A DNA stretch of 46,952 nucleotides from Paramacrobiotus richtersi (Eukaryota; Tardigrada; Eutardigrada; Parachela; Macrobiotidae). Each line of letters begins with the position of its first letter. Position 1 is the first letter of the stretch. Position numbers and translations under genes: made by a program. Positions 12,225 to 24,600 of the stretch are shown piece by piece. The notes beneath the pieces were generated by a model. That model did no database searches, had not been told where the DNA came from, and saw only the letters and a program-made list of their open reading frames with translations. The stretch lies in NCBI GenBank assembly GCA_034698045.1, contig JAQGAU010000060.1:1-46952 (forward strand). The letters run 5' to 3'.

Positions 12225-12908
12225 CTAAAAATGAACGAAGATATCGTAGAATTATGTTAAAAGAGTGTGATCGGAGTTACCCGAAAAAATAATTGACAAA
12301 ACAATAATCATTTTCAAGTACATTCTAAACAAGTTTTTAGAAGGATAAACTTGGAGGGCGCGAAATTGCGCTAAGCGGACAAGGATGAACTATAGGTACA
12401 CTTAACAGCACAACAACTGTCGGAAAAAGAACCGCGCTGTGTATTCTAGAGTTCCTGTATCGCTGAGCAGCAGCATAATGTCTATCTATGACAGCACTCA
12501 TCTTTCACCATCACAACAACTCAAACAGCTGACCATAGCTGATTTCGTCTGTTATGCAGCACGTCTACTGCCGACTCATTTTCCCGTCTGAAAACATTTT
12601 ATTTCACGCGTTCGCAGATCAGGGTAAGCATGTTAGCGTCTTCGGAGCTCACCTTCGTACTGATTCATCCTGTGTCTATATTTGTCGACACTGTAGCATG
12701 TGGCATGCTGCCACGCCGAACTGCGGAGAGTCGATCATGGGCTGTGTATGTTACGGCCATGGGCTGTATATGGTTACGTAAGGACTTCTGTCGGTGTAGG
12801 CTGAAAGTAGTGCCGTCGGACAAAAAGCATTTTTCCAAAAACAGTACTTTGACTTGTCCAACGTTAGTCAGGCTTTAGTATATGGGTCCAACCCGATAGC
12901 CGACCCAG

Positions 12909-12963
12909 TCCTTATCTTGACACACGTGCGCTTGTCGAGCGCACTTTTGAATCAAGATAAGGA
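12909..12963. repeat. Nested inverted repeat (hairpin)
   Basis: Perfect 12-bp outer arms (TCCTTATCTTGA at 12909-12920 and its complement at 12952-12963) enclose a second stem, GTGCGC...GCGCAC, with a 7-base loop. It lies upstream of pseudogene C. It could be a small inverted-repeat element or a structured RNA. Confidence 0.6.
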
Positions 12964-13651
12964 TCACTAATCACGGTAACTGAGTGGAGTACCCCAGGGA
13001 TCCGTATACTCAAAGCTGACTAGCGTACTGGACCAAGTGGCCCAAGTCGAGGCACGTCATTTGTCCAAACTCCATTTCGATGCCGAAAGTCATTTTCAAA
13101 CGTTCATTAATCACTACAACACGCGCAGGATACAAGTTCGATACAGACCATAGTTTTACAGTTCTACATACTGTACATGGTGCAACGGAAACACGAGGAG
13201 GATATTTTAACGGTACTGCATATAACTGAATTATTCGAGAATATATTCAGCACGTTAAGGATGTTATGCGTATATTCTGGCATACAACAAATAAATCTAC
13301 GGTATAGTTGGGAACCAGAAACCGTGATCTAGAAAACCAGCTGGATTTCCTGAAAGCTGCTACCGCGCCGAGTAGGTTTTTTAGTCGGTCTGGAATCTGG
13401 ATCTTGCTAACGCGAATCAGATTAACACCGGTAGTTCTGCTGTGACTTGCCGTCAAACTTCTACAGAAACGTATGTGTTGAGAGGATTGCTGTCTCCTGC
13501 CTGGAAAAGGTCACTCTCCTTTGCAGAAAGACATTAAAACAACGAGTGAAAAAGTCGAAATGCCATCACATACAAGCCATCTTTTAGCTATGTATTCAGT
13601 TTTTACGCAACTTGGATACGAAAACTGGTAGGTAATAGGTATACGTATCTA

Positions 13652-14592
13652 CAGAGAACGTACACGCCAAGTTGAAACACTTTTTTCAACATTTTACAAA
13701 CAACCAGCCGTTGAATATTTTCGCCTCTCTAGACCTTTGTTACAAAGCCCATTGTATTGGCTCCATACTAGAATAATTTGGTCATGATCCATGAAAACTG
13801 TAAATTACAGCGAATTTTAAAATCACGGACACCCGCAAGCGCACGGCACCGCGAAGCACTAGTTCCATTGCTGATATTTATGAATAAATATTTGTAAGAA
13901 AAAGCACTGATTGAGAAGCGACTCCGACCAACACAGAAACTCATGGTATGGTACTACCCTATGTGAATTTTGTATTTGCTGGTTACTGGAACGCCGGTCC
14001 AGTTGCTTAAGGCGGGCAGAAGGTCACCGGGACGCTTCCAGAACCACCGGGGGGTTCTTCTCGGGATCACGAAGACCCGATGTGGTATTGCTGACTTCTG
14101 AGTAAACAAACGTAATCACTAGATAGTCCTGAATGCTTTAAAAAAGGTTTTCGAAATAATTCAGCTATTTGCGAGAAACTACCGCACGGTTAAGGAAACG
14201 GGTGTCCGAACTCGATCCGAGATTTTTTCGCACATTTTCAAAAAATTATTTTTAATCAACACTAGGTTTTTTTCAAGTATGTACCATTAATTTAAACAGA
14301 TACCGTCTGATTTATCATTAACATAAAAAATGATAACGCAGGGCTTCTCTGATTTGGGGATATCTAGCGCTATTTAGAAGGAAAAATCCTCGTTCTGGGG
14401 TCAGTCGCGGGTGTTCCTGGCGCGACACTTCCAGCCGTCTCCCGTTGCCCCCAGACCCAAGCATACTAATATGAACCTACAGATTAATAGTAGCTGAACA
14501 ACTTCGCAAAAGTAAGAATCCTGATATTCGCAATCAGAAACGTTCTAGCGGACTTATACCGAAGTGTTTCAACTTGGCGTGTACGCTCTCTG
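13652..14592. mobile_element. TA-flanked terminal-inverted-repeat element, Tc1/mariner-like, non-autonomous
   Basis: The ends form 31-bp inverted repeats beginning CAGAG with one mismatch (left 13652-13682, right 14562-14592), and both sides are flanked by TA, which is the target duplication typical of Tc1/mariner transposons. The element is 941 bp. I see no intact transposase frame, so it is either a decayed or a non-autonomous copy. It sits between pseudogene C and gene B. Confidence 0.65.
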
Positions 14593-14675
14593 TACCTACA
14601 CTGGTAACTAGAAGTTATCGGTATTTTCGTAAACTCACCACTAAGTAAATTAAAAAAATTATAATAATGATGATG

Positions 14676-14708
14676 ATAGTTCAGAACTTAGACTAAGTTC
14701 TGAACTAT
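14676..14708. repeat. Perfect short palindrome
   Basis: Arms of 15 bp (ATAGTTCAGAACTTA and its exact complement) are separated by GAC. It lies about 400 bp upstream of the start codon of gene B. Its function is unknown. Confidence 0.7.
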
Positions 14709-14785
14709 GTCGAGTTTTCTGCTGGATCTGCTTTTGAAACTTCCGAAATGTCGAACATAGCATGGCACTATACGAATATTGCTGT

Positions 14786-14920
14786 AGAAAACAGGTCGCT
14801 CGTCATTATTCACCTAGAGGCTGACAGTAACACTTGTTCCCCAGATAAACGGCAGACTTCACTTGTTTTCCTGATAGCTTACAGCACGGTATTGTCACAA
14901 TACTGAGGCGGCATTTACTG
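14786..14920 (+). promoter_or_regulatory. Conserved upstream block of M13 gene B
   Basis: Matches the block before gene A: GTAGAAAACAGGTCGCTCGTCATTATTCACCTAG-type sequence, later a CAGACTTCACTT and GCTTACAGCA..GTATTGTCAC stretch. It ends about 180 bp before the ATG at 15100. It is likely the duplicated promoter or 5' UTR. Confidence 0.4.
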
Positions 14921-15099
14921 GGCGCTTGTTTCCCTGCCAGCCGCGCTCGTGATCAAGATAAGAATCTGTTAATTAACACTCGCAGTAGGCAAATGTCTGC
15001 ATCGCACACTCAACACCGGCAAACGCCTGCATGTTTGAAGGAATACGTAGACAAACACTTGGTCTGCAACACGCTTGGGCTGATTCCTAAATTGTAACC

Positions 15100-18000
15100 A
15101 TGTTTCTAGCATCCTGTAATATTCTTCTGTTATTGCCAACCGTTTTGCTTTGTGCAAAACTGAAGAAAGGTAAGCCATCATTGTATACATATCCTGCTTC
15201 TGCATATTTTTAGAATTCTTTGATGAAAACTACGCTCTTTACTCCTGTCATGAGTGTAAGGCTTGAATTAATGCAGAAATCACTGTGAACAACGAACTGG
15301 ATACCTTTCCGGCCACGCCAGCAAAACCTGTTAAAGATGTTGTTAACGCTTCCGCCTCGAACTCAACCGCCAAGACGGTGTGCACAACGCCCGCGTGCGA
15401 TAAGACAGGTAAGTAGACAGTGTGAAAAACTGATGTTTCATTAATGGTTCAAGGCAGTGTAAAATGCTTTCCTTCAAACGGTATCAAACCTGTTTAACAA
15501 CTAGCAAAGAAGATGATCCGGGTGTCCGTATTTTATGAAAGGATTACAGATAAGAACAGAATCAGCAAAGTCTAGACAGCAAGACATTAAACAAAGCAAT
15601 TTCATTCGATGAACTCAAAAGCTCTTTATAACACCAAAAAACAACAGTTTTCAAACCGTTCGGTGAGAACCGAATCGATACCGCCTATAGCTGGATATTT
15701 CATAGGTTTCTATATCCGAATTTTAGTTGACCGTTTCGTGCTTAAAATGACTGTAGCGATATAAGAACCGATTTCTGTACATTTGTTTGAATTTTAGCGC
15801 GAAAGTTTCTAACCCGGATCAACAGTTCAGTGGATCCATGTGATGATTTCTTCGAATATGCCTGTGGAAAGTGGATCAGCACTCATAGAATTCCCGATAA
15901 CATAAGCGAAATCAGCGACTGGGTTTACTTGGCTGGGAAGATGAAGGAAGTTGGTCAAGGTCAGTCTAATCAGACGCCTAATCGCAACTGTCACATCATA
16001 ACCTTAACACTCTTGAAGATAACGTCTTATCAGTCGTGATAACAATCATATAAACGGTTCAGGTACAAGATTGTAAATCCGACTGTTTACCCACACTGCT
16101 ATAATATAACAATGCCGTGTGAGTAGCACAATTCTCGATTTCAGGTCTCCTGAAGACCAAGAAAGACCACATGTTCGAGTCTGAAGCGAAAGCCAAGAGC
16201 ATGTTTCGACAATGCAGTAATGAAGGTAATTATTGTAGTATCGTACTCTTGATATTTTACCATGCATGTAATTTCGCAATCAAACTAGACACCTTTCAAT
16301 ATTTTCAGTGCCTGTACTGGCCGCTGATTTTGTTTTGCATGATCCTACGTTTCTAAGTAATCTGTTGGCTTCCAGCTGTCTTGGAAATATCATACTCGAA
16401 CTTTCGAAGTTCAGAGTCAACGTTTCACAGCAATCTGTAAAAGTGTTCGAATTTTTCGCAGCTGAAATCGAAAGGCTTCGCGGACGGCCTGTACTGGATC
16501 TTCTAGACGAGTATGTCAATGGTTGGCCGATACTGCAGTCCTACTGGGATCCATCGCAGTTCGACATTGTCGACACGCTAATCAAAAACTTCTTTATCGG
16601 CAACGAGCTTTCTTTGCTGTGGGAGTTAGCGGTGACGTGGAGAATCCTTTGACCAACGTTATCCATATCGGTTCTCCCGAGACCTACGAAACTGTGGATG
16701 TGTTGAATAACGCGATAACGGGAAATCTACACACAGGCAGTTACCACACCTACGTGTTCAATGTGACATCGTTGCTGCTGAAAGATTCGCGTAAAACACT
16801 GGATGCTAACAGCTTTTCGGAGAACCTTACAGAGATTGTGGAAATGGAGCGCTCACTCGGCATGGTAAAAGCGAAGCAATGTGCAAACTTCACACGGCAG
16901 TTCTTTAACTGAATTTGCATTCCAGTTAATTGATCTTGTTGTAAGAGATGTTGCCACAAACAAATCTATTTGTTATATGAAAAAACCTATATGTATGGGT
17001 TAATTTCACTTTCGGAAATATTCTTTCCAGGCAGCGTACACCACTGTGGAAAGCGCCGACGACAGCATTTACTTGAACAAGATGACCCTCTCCGACTTTC
17101 AGGACCGTTACAGTTTTAACTCCACGATCATGCGCAACGTAACCAGCATCATTCGAGGCTACTTCGCTGCTGCTAATCTTTCAAAGTTAATTACCGACAA
17201 TACGACCATTGTTGTCCTCAATCCACGTTTCTGGTCAGTCGTCGATGCGCAACTGGCTGAGCTGGAAGCCCTCGGTGACGAAGGGAAACGCCGATTGGCG
17301 AACTACATAGGATGGCAGCTGATCTCGGGACTGACAGAATATTTGTCTCAGGATTACCGGTATGCTTTGGCAGAATACAGCCAGAAGACTACGGGCACGA
17401 AGACCAAAGAGGATGCGCCTGTCGGGTGGAGATGTTTGGAGGCTGTTACTGGGATGCTACCGATGAGCGTGGGGGCCATATACGTAAGGGATGTGGTACC
17501 GCGGAATTTGAAGCAAAAGGTTAGTGAGCAGTACTAGGATGGGGGTATTTTACATGGTGTTCCAGCGTGTGCGCTCCCGTATAGGGTAGCGTGCCGTGTT
17601 TGTATGTGTCCGGTTTCGCCTTTTGTGTGCCTACTGCCTAGCTGCCCTTTTTGCTGGAGGTGGGTGCGCACTGCGTGATTTGCAATCAGTTCATGCTTTT
17701 CGCTAAGCGAGACTTGACTGCGTCAAGCTTGCAGATCATTCAGCTTCTGCTAGATGCGGGCTCTTTGTTTAGACCTGTGCTAGGTACAGCATGCCGATTC
17801 TTCATAAGGTACAATGGCACTGATGTCTTGTGGGTATTTTGCTTCTTACTGAACAACAACGTGCTGGTCCTTTCTAAGGCATCGTTTACGTGTATCTAAT
17901 CAGAAGCGTCAATGGAATATTTTTGATGACATATGTATCAAAGCTTCTCTGTTACTTTGCATTCGCATTTAAAATAGTAAATAGAAATATATTGAGTTAC

Positions 18001-20004
18001 GAATTCATTTCGACAGATAAATTACGGAAATCGAAAACAAGCTACCGTAGATACTGTAATGTGGCACGCTTGAGGCTAGACTCCGGTCATTTGGGAGGTT
18101 TTGCGCGAAAGAGTGCCATTGCATAGGTGAAAACTAAAGACAGAACCCATACAATCCTTTTGAAAGTGAAAAAATGGAACTCCATTGTCTTTTTGTCCGT
18201 TTGTGCGCGCAATAAGCGGTTGTTCCGCAATACGGTCAAAACGTTTAAACACAGATGCCGCTTTGAAAATCCACGTTTCCATCCGATTTGTTTGGGCGAT
18301 ACATCAATAAATGCGCATAAATGAGATCATCATTCTAAACCAGTTTCAGCCTAAACGTAATTTTAAACGTTTTGAAATTCACTTTAAAATTTCACACCCG
18401 TCCGTTCCGGCTGAAACTGGGTCGGAATGATCATCTCATTTATGCGCATTTATTGATGTATCGCCCAAACAAATCGGACGGAAGCGTGGATTTTCAAAGC
18501 GGCATCTCTGTAACTCCATTTAAATTTTTCGATTGTATTGCTGAACAGTCACTTATTGCGCTCACAAACGGACAGGAAGTCAATGGATATCCATCTTTTC
18601 ACTTCTAAAAGCTTTGTGTGGGTGTTTTTCGATATCGACATCCTCGTAGTGGCACTCTGTTGCGCAGAACCTCCAGTTTGACCGGAGTCTGGCCTTAACC
18701 GACATGGTCATGTGATGATCTTAAGGCTATCGGCAAAGGGAAAATGTTTGAGCAATTATGGAATAATGTAGGCAACGATGATGGTCAAAGATATCCAAGT
18801 CGGCTTCCGCGAACTGCTAGAATCGGCGAACTGGATGGACAATGCCACCTATCAACGCGCACTAGTGAAGCTGAACGCTATTACTAATGTTGTGGGATAT
18901 CCCGAAATTTTCTTGACAAACACAACGGCCATCGATGAGGAAAACCAATTCGTACGAAAAATTAACCATTTCAGCACTTATTAATATTGCGCAACGCTTT
19001 GACCTGTCTTGCAGGTGACCATCCAACAAACATACGTCGAGACCATTGCAAAAAGTTTGAAAAACGCGTTTATTCGTCAGCTCAAACTTCTGCTCAAAGC
19101 CAACATCCGCTACGATCCTGTTGTTGACACACAGGACATCACCAACGTCAACGCATACTATATGCAGAACAATAACGTTCTAAGTAAATCGCTATAAAAA
19201 CAAAAACTGAGTTAATTCTAATTTTCTGCATGGTTACAGCTTTGTCTTCCGCAATACTCCAGCTCCCGTTTTACGACTCTGAAAGTCCACAGTACGTAAA
19301 CTACGGTGGCCTCGGCTTCACCATCGGGCATGAAACAACGCATGGATTCGACGATACTGGGGCCAACTATGATGATCAAGGCTTCCGTCGCGCATGGTGG
19401 ACCAAGACTACAACAACACTGTACGAAGCGCGAAAGAAAGGCATGGTACAGCAGTATGATAATTACACATTACCGGCTGGGAAGGTTAACGGACAGCTGA
19501 CACTCAGCGAGAATATTGCAGACAATGGCGGATTACGAGCGGCGTACAAAGTAAGCACGAATGAAAGTTTCGTTGCGCAAATTGCCTTTGCACTACCGTA
19601 CTGCCACATTGATTATATTTGTAATATTTGCATAGGGATACTCAAAATACTTGCAAAGGCTGTCTAGACCCGAACCGGTACTGCCAGGACTGGAACACTA
19701 CACGCCGATGCAGCTGTTTTTTCTCTCAGCAGGACAAGTAAGTCTTTAACGGATGACTGTGTTCGGTCGAATCGGTCCAGTATTACGAACTCATTTCTCG
19801 TTTGACCGCTTCGACCTGTGTCTGTAGCTGTGGTGTAACAAGCAGCGGGTCGAGAGCCTGCGAAAAGAACTACTGACAGAAGAACACGCTCCAAATCGCT
19901 TCCGAGTAAATGGAGTCGTTTCTAATATGCCGGAATTTTCGGCCACTTTTAACTGCTCTGCAAATGCCCGAATGAATCCTAGAGTTAAGCAAGTTGTATG
20001 GTAA
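15100..20004 (+). CDS. M13 metallopeptidase, gene B, intact except one-base frameshift in exon 5
   Basis: Eleven exons: 15100-15169, 15277-15408, 15798-15959, 16145-16225, 16462-16864, 17031-17519, 18772-18951, 19015-19183, 19240-19550, 19636-19737, 19828-20004. Every exon has the same length as in gene A except exon 5, which is 403 rather than 404 bases. One base is missing at 16607/16608 (GGC AAC GAG then CTTTC, where A has GCC TTC), so the frame closes at TGA in exon 5 after ITWRIL-like codons. All other exons are open and conserved: leader NILLLLPTVLLCA, CTTPAC, DPCDDFFEYACGKW, NAYY, HETTH, SENIADNGG, HAPNRFR, final QVVW. Either this is a very recent pseudogene or a sequencing or assembly error. 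Intron 6 is 1,252 bp because it hosts a foldback element. Converges on pseudogene D. Confidence 0.85.
18072..18696. mobile_element. Foldback-type inverted-repeat element in intron 6 of gene B
   Basis: Two arms of roughly 280 bp are reverse complements of each other around a short AT-rich centre near 18360-18400. The left end begins GAGGCTAGACTCCGG and the right end is CCGGAGTCTGGCCTT. Identity is highest near the centre (a run around GGGCGATACATCAATAAATGC is identical in both arms) and lower outwards. A second, more diverged copy with the same ends lies at 39661-40105. No coding capacity is seen, so it is non-autonomous. Target duplications were not resolved. Confidence 0.75.
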
Positions 20005-21614
20005 ACCGGATCTACACGATCTTCTTGCGGCCTTTTTCGAAGCCACCGAATCAAGTCTGGAATTTGCTGATAATTGCCATAAATTATTGTTGCGGTCATT
20101 TTTTCGCTCACCTTATTCCATCAATTTCCATAGGGAAAGAGGCATCTTAACGTTGCACCGAAGCGGTGACAACACTAGCTCTAAGAAAGGGTCGACACGA
20201 GATTTCACACGCAAGTTATTTTAATTTTCTTCCGTACTTACATCTAAAAACAAAAGTGTGTTTAATAACAGCTCATTCAAACGAACTAGAGGAGAACCGG
20301 GATAAAATTTGTAAGATAAAACTAGCAGGAAAATGGTTGAGTTATCACTTCTACTGCCCCAGCATGACACCGTACTGTGTTCGGGCCTCCATTTGCTGGT
20401 AATCTGTGGCGGAGACTCGAATTTCTCTCGGCTCAATTAAAGGCCTTATAATAAAAAAAGACGAAAGATTACATTTGTTCTACGGTAAATAGGGTGACCA
20501 TGACAAACCAGTTCGTGCGTCACAAATTGCCAGTGAAGGAATTACCGAGGAATATGTAATTATTTAGCACCGTGGCTTCATTTGACGAATCAGTTCAGCA
20601 GCAACCGCGTGCACGATTCGGTGTCACCAACCGGCGGTTGCACTGATAGTGAGTCGGCTGTTATCCCGTTGACCATTGGAATTCTGTCCCATTTATTGAC
20701 GAATTCGTTTAGACTTGAACTAAATATTAAAAACCATACTTCGAATACATAGTAAAATTCTGTCATAAGTAATCGCGCATATAATGGAGACTACAAAAGT
20801 CATTACATGTTCTCGTTTGTCTGCGACATCATTAACTACACGGTATTCCTGGTTGCCTGCACTAGTCGGATTAGGCGATGAAAACGACCTGAAAGGTGTA
20901 CACCTATATGAGGCTTGTGGTCGCCCGTCGTTCGGAAGGAGAGGTCTGTAAGCGGCCGCAGTGTAAATAGGTACAATAATAATGTACTTACACTAGATAG
21001 TAGATATCCCTATGTCGGGGCGCAGGTAATAACTATGTAACCACGGGGCTATAACTGCCGATGCACGAAAGGTTAACGTCAGGGCGTTATACGCTGTACA
21101 GCCTGAATGATCTCGGTCGCCGCGCTTATGTATTCCAGCCACCGGTCCAGTGGTACATAAGCCACCTGGGCGGCGAATGTCCAAATAGTCCGGCAGAATA
21201 ATATTATTTTTTATAGACACGATTTAATCCCCCAGCGAACGACAGCTGTGCTTTCGTTTTCCGTCATCTCAACAGCTGTTTTTGGCTATTTACATTTTCA
21301 GATTAAAATTTTGATAGACATATTTATTTGGCAAATGCCCAGAAACAACGTTGACACAATGAAAATTCCAAAAATCACATAAAAAGCTTATCCTAGTTTG
21401 CACTAGAACGAACAGGAGCTAGAATCAAACTTACTTTGCCCGCGCATTATTTCCATGCTTAAGTTCTGAAGCGGGAAACAAGTCGATCTGATTTTTTCTG
21501 TCCGTAAAAACAACCGTTAACCGATTTTCTTATACAACACAGATTTTATCATAAGTATCTGAGATCTGGCATACTATGTACAAATACATCCGGAAGAACA
21601 TAATATGCACCGCT
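20005..21614. other. Intergenic between convergent B and D; 3' UTR-like start, otherwise unexplained
   Basis: The first 100 bp after the stop of B match the downstream sequence of gene A. AATAAA at 20450-20455 is a candidate polyadenylation signal. From about 20500 to 21600 I recognise no gene. This is about 1 kb longer than the corresponding A-C gap, so sequence was inserted here or lost there. Confidence 0.4.
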
Positions 21615-24600
21615 TCACCAAACAACATGCTTCTTTGGCGGATTCATCTTTGCACGCGTTGAGCAGCGGAAGGCAAGACTGAACTCTTTCATATTGGATA
21701 CAACTCCATTCACTCGAAACCTGCTTGGAGCATGTTCATCAGTCAGGAGTCCGGCTCTTTCCGTTTCCGGCCGAGCTTTGAAACACCAAATCTACACAAA
21801 AGACTAATTCACCTCAGGCAACTTGCGCAATTTTAAAACAACCAACCACCATACTTGTGCAGCCGAAATAAAAAATAGCTGCTCGGTGGTGTATTTCTCC
21901 AGTCCGGGCAACACGGGTTCCGGCTGTCTCATTCGGGACTGGTACCGTCTATAACCTCGGATAGCGGCACGCAAGCCACCATTATCTGCAACGTTCTCGT
22001 CTGCAGTGAGTTCGCCATTAACCTTTCCGAAAGGTGTGGAGTAATGACTGTATTGAGAACTATGTCATTGACTTTCTCGTTGTAAAAACGTCGGGTTTCA
22101 TTTGTCCACCAGGATCGTCGATATCCGTTCTCGTCGTACGAAGCTCCTTGACAATAAACAGACTCGTTAGGTAACGATCACAGATCCAAATAGTGCTATC
22201 TGTATATCAGAGGACTCAAGATTTAAGCATTAGTGACTTTACCTGTATTATCAAAACCGTGTAATATTCATGGCCGATTACAAAATCTATTCCTCCATAA
22301 TTCAAATACTGCGGACAGTCGGCATTAAAAAACGGCAACTGTAGGATGCCGGCTGGAATGCCTGAGAAATGAAACTGCTCAGCGATGCTACCAAAATAAA
22401 GCAAGTCTCTTAATTTTGCTACCGATCATGTTGGACGACATATCGTACGTCGCGTCAGGCCTCGTGATGTCCCCGATCGTGCTTATCGGATCATCCCGAA
22501 CATTCTTAACATCTATACGTCGAAGCGAATTCATATTTGTCCATCTCAGCACTTCAAAAGCGGTGTTAAGGAAAGTCGGTCCCAGTGACACCTACCAGAT
22601 GCTACTGTATAACCAGCACTTCAGCGCTACATCTAAGCTTAACTACTCACTTGTTGATACTGCTCATCAACTGCGGAAATATTGTTCAGGAAGACATCGG
22701 GGTAAGCTATCATGTCCACAAGAGAAGAGAGTTTCAGTTTGGCTCGGCTTTTTATTTCCTGGTCCACCCAGTCGGCTTCGTTCAGCAACTCAAGAAAACC
22801 TTGTTTGATGTCATCAACCACCATTTTGGCCTGAGTCGCAAAAATAGTTACAAAACACTGCCTCACCATTTCTAAGCTTTCAAGTCTTTTGAACCCAGGC
22901 CATTACCTTTCCTTTAAGATCCTTCGAAACCACTTCTCTGACATACATCGCACCCAGTGCCAACGGCATCGCACCGCTAACCACTTCCAAACACCGGTCC
23001 TCATCTCCCGGTTCAGATTTTGCCTGCGCTCCGCTAATTTGTTGCTTGTGGACAGCTTCAGCATCTCTGTAACCGTAGGGCAACTAACTGCTACAGCTGC
23101 TAATCAGCTTCCAGCCGATGTAATTCGCCATTTTCCGTTTTCCCGCGTCTCCTGCGGCTTCCAGTTGGAAAAGTTTCACATCCAGTTTATCCCAAAAATT
23201 CAGATCGGGAACCACAATAATGCTCGATCCGTTTAGCGTGTTTTCTCTGCCTGCTTCTTTAAACAGTGCTCGGATGTAGTCTGTAATATTTCGAAGGATT
23301 GCGGATCGAAACGGATACTTCCGAAGTTCGTCAACTGTGACTTTGTTCAAATGTACGGTATCGTTGTTTCTTTGTAACGCGGAAAACTGTGCCTGTAACA
23401 CAACTGGACTGTCGTATAAGAACGTTTCAGGTAGCCGTTCGAATCGAGTTGTAAATGTGGCTTACCAGTCCGACAAACGCTTCGGTTTCAAAGATTTCAT
23501 TCAGCTCAACCACGCCGACGCTCTCCGCACTTGGTAAGTAATCCGCATCTTGCATTAACAGGACAGTAACATTCCTGATAAAATCCATGTATGTCTCGGT
23601 ATACGGTTTGCCTAACGATTCGTCTTTCAGCACGTCGACAGTTGTGTAAGTGGACGGCGCGAGAATGCTGACCAAGTTATCGACGGGACTTTGCAGATCA
23701 TGGACGATGCCGATGAGAAAAAACGGGTTCGCTGCCAACGTACTAACTCTCACCAGCACGTCGAAAACATCAAATGTCGATGCGTTCCAGTTCGGCGTTA
23801 ACAACGGCCATCCGCCGATTGTTTCATTAAGGATTTCTAACAGCGGCCTGATGCGTAGCTTTTCAGCTTCTTCTGCAAAATCACACTTATTATCTCACAG
23901 ATTGCCACTCACGATCTACAATACGCGCGGCCGCCCCATGGACGAATTTAGGGGGGGGCCGGGCGGCCATGGCCCCCCCTTCCCGGTATGCTATAGGGTG
24001 GGTTCGCCGAAATTCAACAGAAGGGGGGACCCTTCTGTTTGAGGAGCCCGGACCCTCCCTCAAAACCGGTCTAAATTCGTCACTGGGCCGCCGCCCCATA
24101 TCAAAGGAATCTTGAAAATGATAGACAGTCTGCAAAAACTGACGATACGATTAGAACCTGTATAGCCAAGAAGGGGATCACGTGACATTTTGTTAAAATA
24201 TTGTGCCAGTACAGGGAATACCGGCTTATGTGAAAAATATTCATGTCCAACTTGATTCTCGAGGCTTCGGGTGGGCAAAATTGACGCAGGACTGACTTTC
24301 GCCCTTTGGGAGGTGGAGAAAGTGCCCCCAGGATAAGTACTTTTACTTAAATCTTATTTAAAAAACAAGTAAACAAAAATTACAAAAAATCCAAAAATGT
24401 CCGACTTTATCGTTGCAAAAGGCTGTGCTACTGTAGTGCGATAGTATAACACAAAACAATAATAATGACGGTTCTGTCTGTCAAACTCGTTGCTGACTAT
24501 GGTAGCGCAAATCTGGATAGTCTTTTGTCGAATCGATTCTGAATATGGATTTAAAGGAGCCCTGAGGCGGCTGCCCCATGTGTTTCTTGTACGCTATGTA

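Larger units (their letters stand above)
12225..14785. other. Long intergenic region with inverted repeats, no gene recognised
   Basis: No M13 exon or other recognisable coding exon is present. Near 12390 there is only a brief resemblance to the donor region of D's exon 1, so the first exon of C seems lost. The region holds a nested hairpin (12909-12963), a TA-flanked inverted-repeat element (13652-14592) and a short perfect palindrome (14676-14708). Confidence 0.45.

Noticed and set aside
14141..14230. Possible helix-turn-helix remnant inside the TA-flanked element
   Set aside because: A few plausible residues (VFEIIQLFARNYRTVKE) but the frame is short and no catalytic region follows, so it is not evidence of a transposase.
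16046..16279. Minus-strand frame over intron 3 and exon 4 of gene B
   Set aside because: Shadow of the plus-strand gene, whose exons are confirmed by paralogues.
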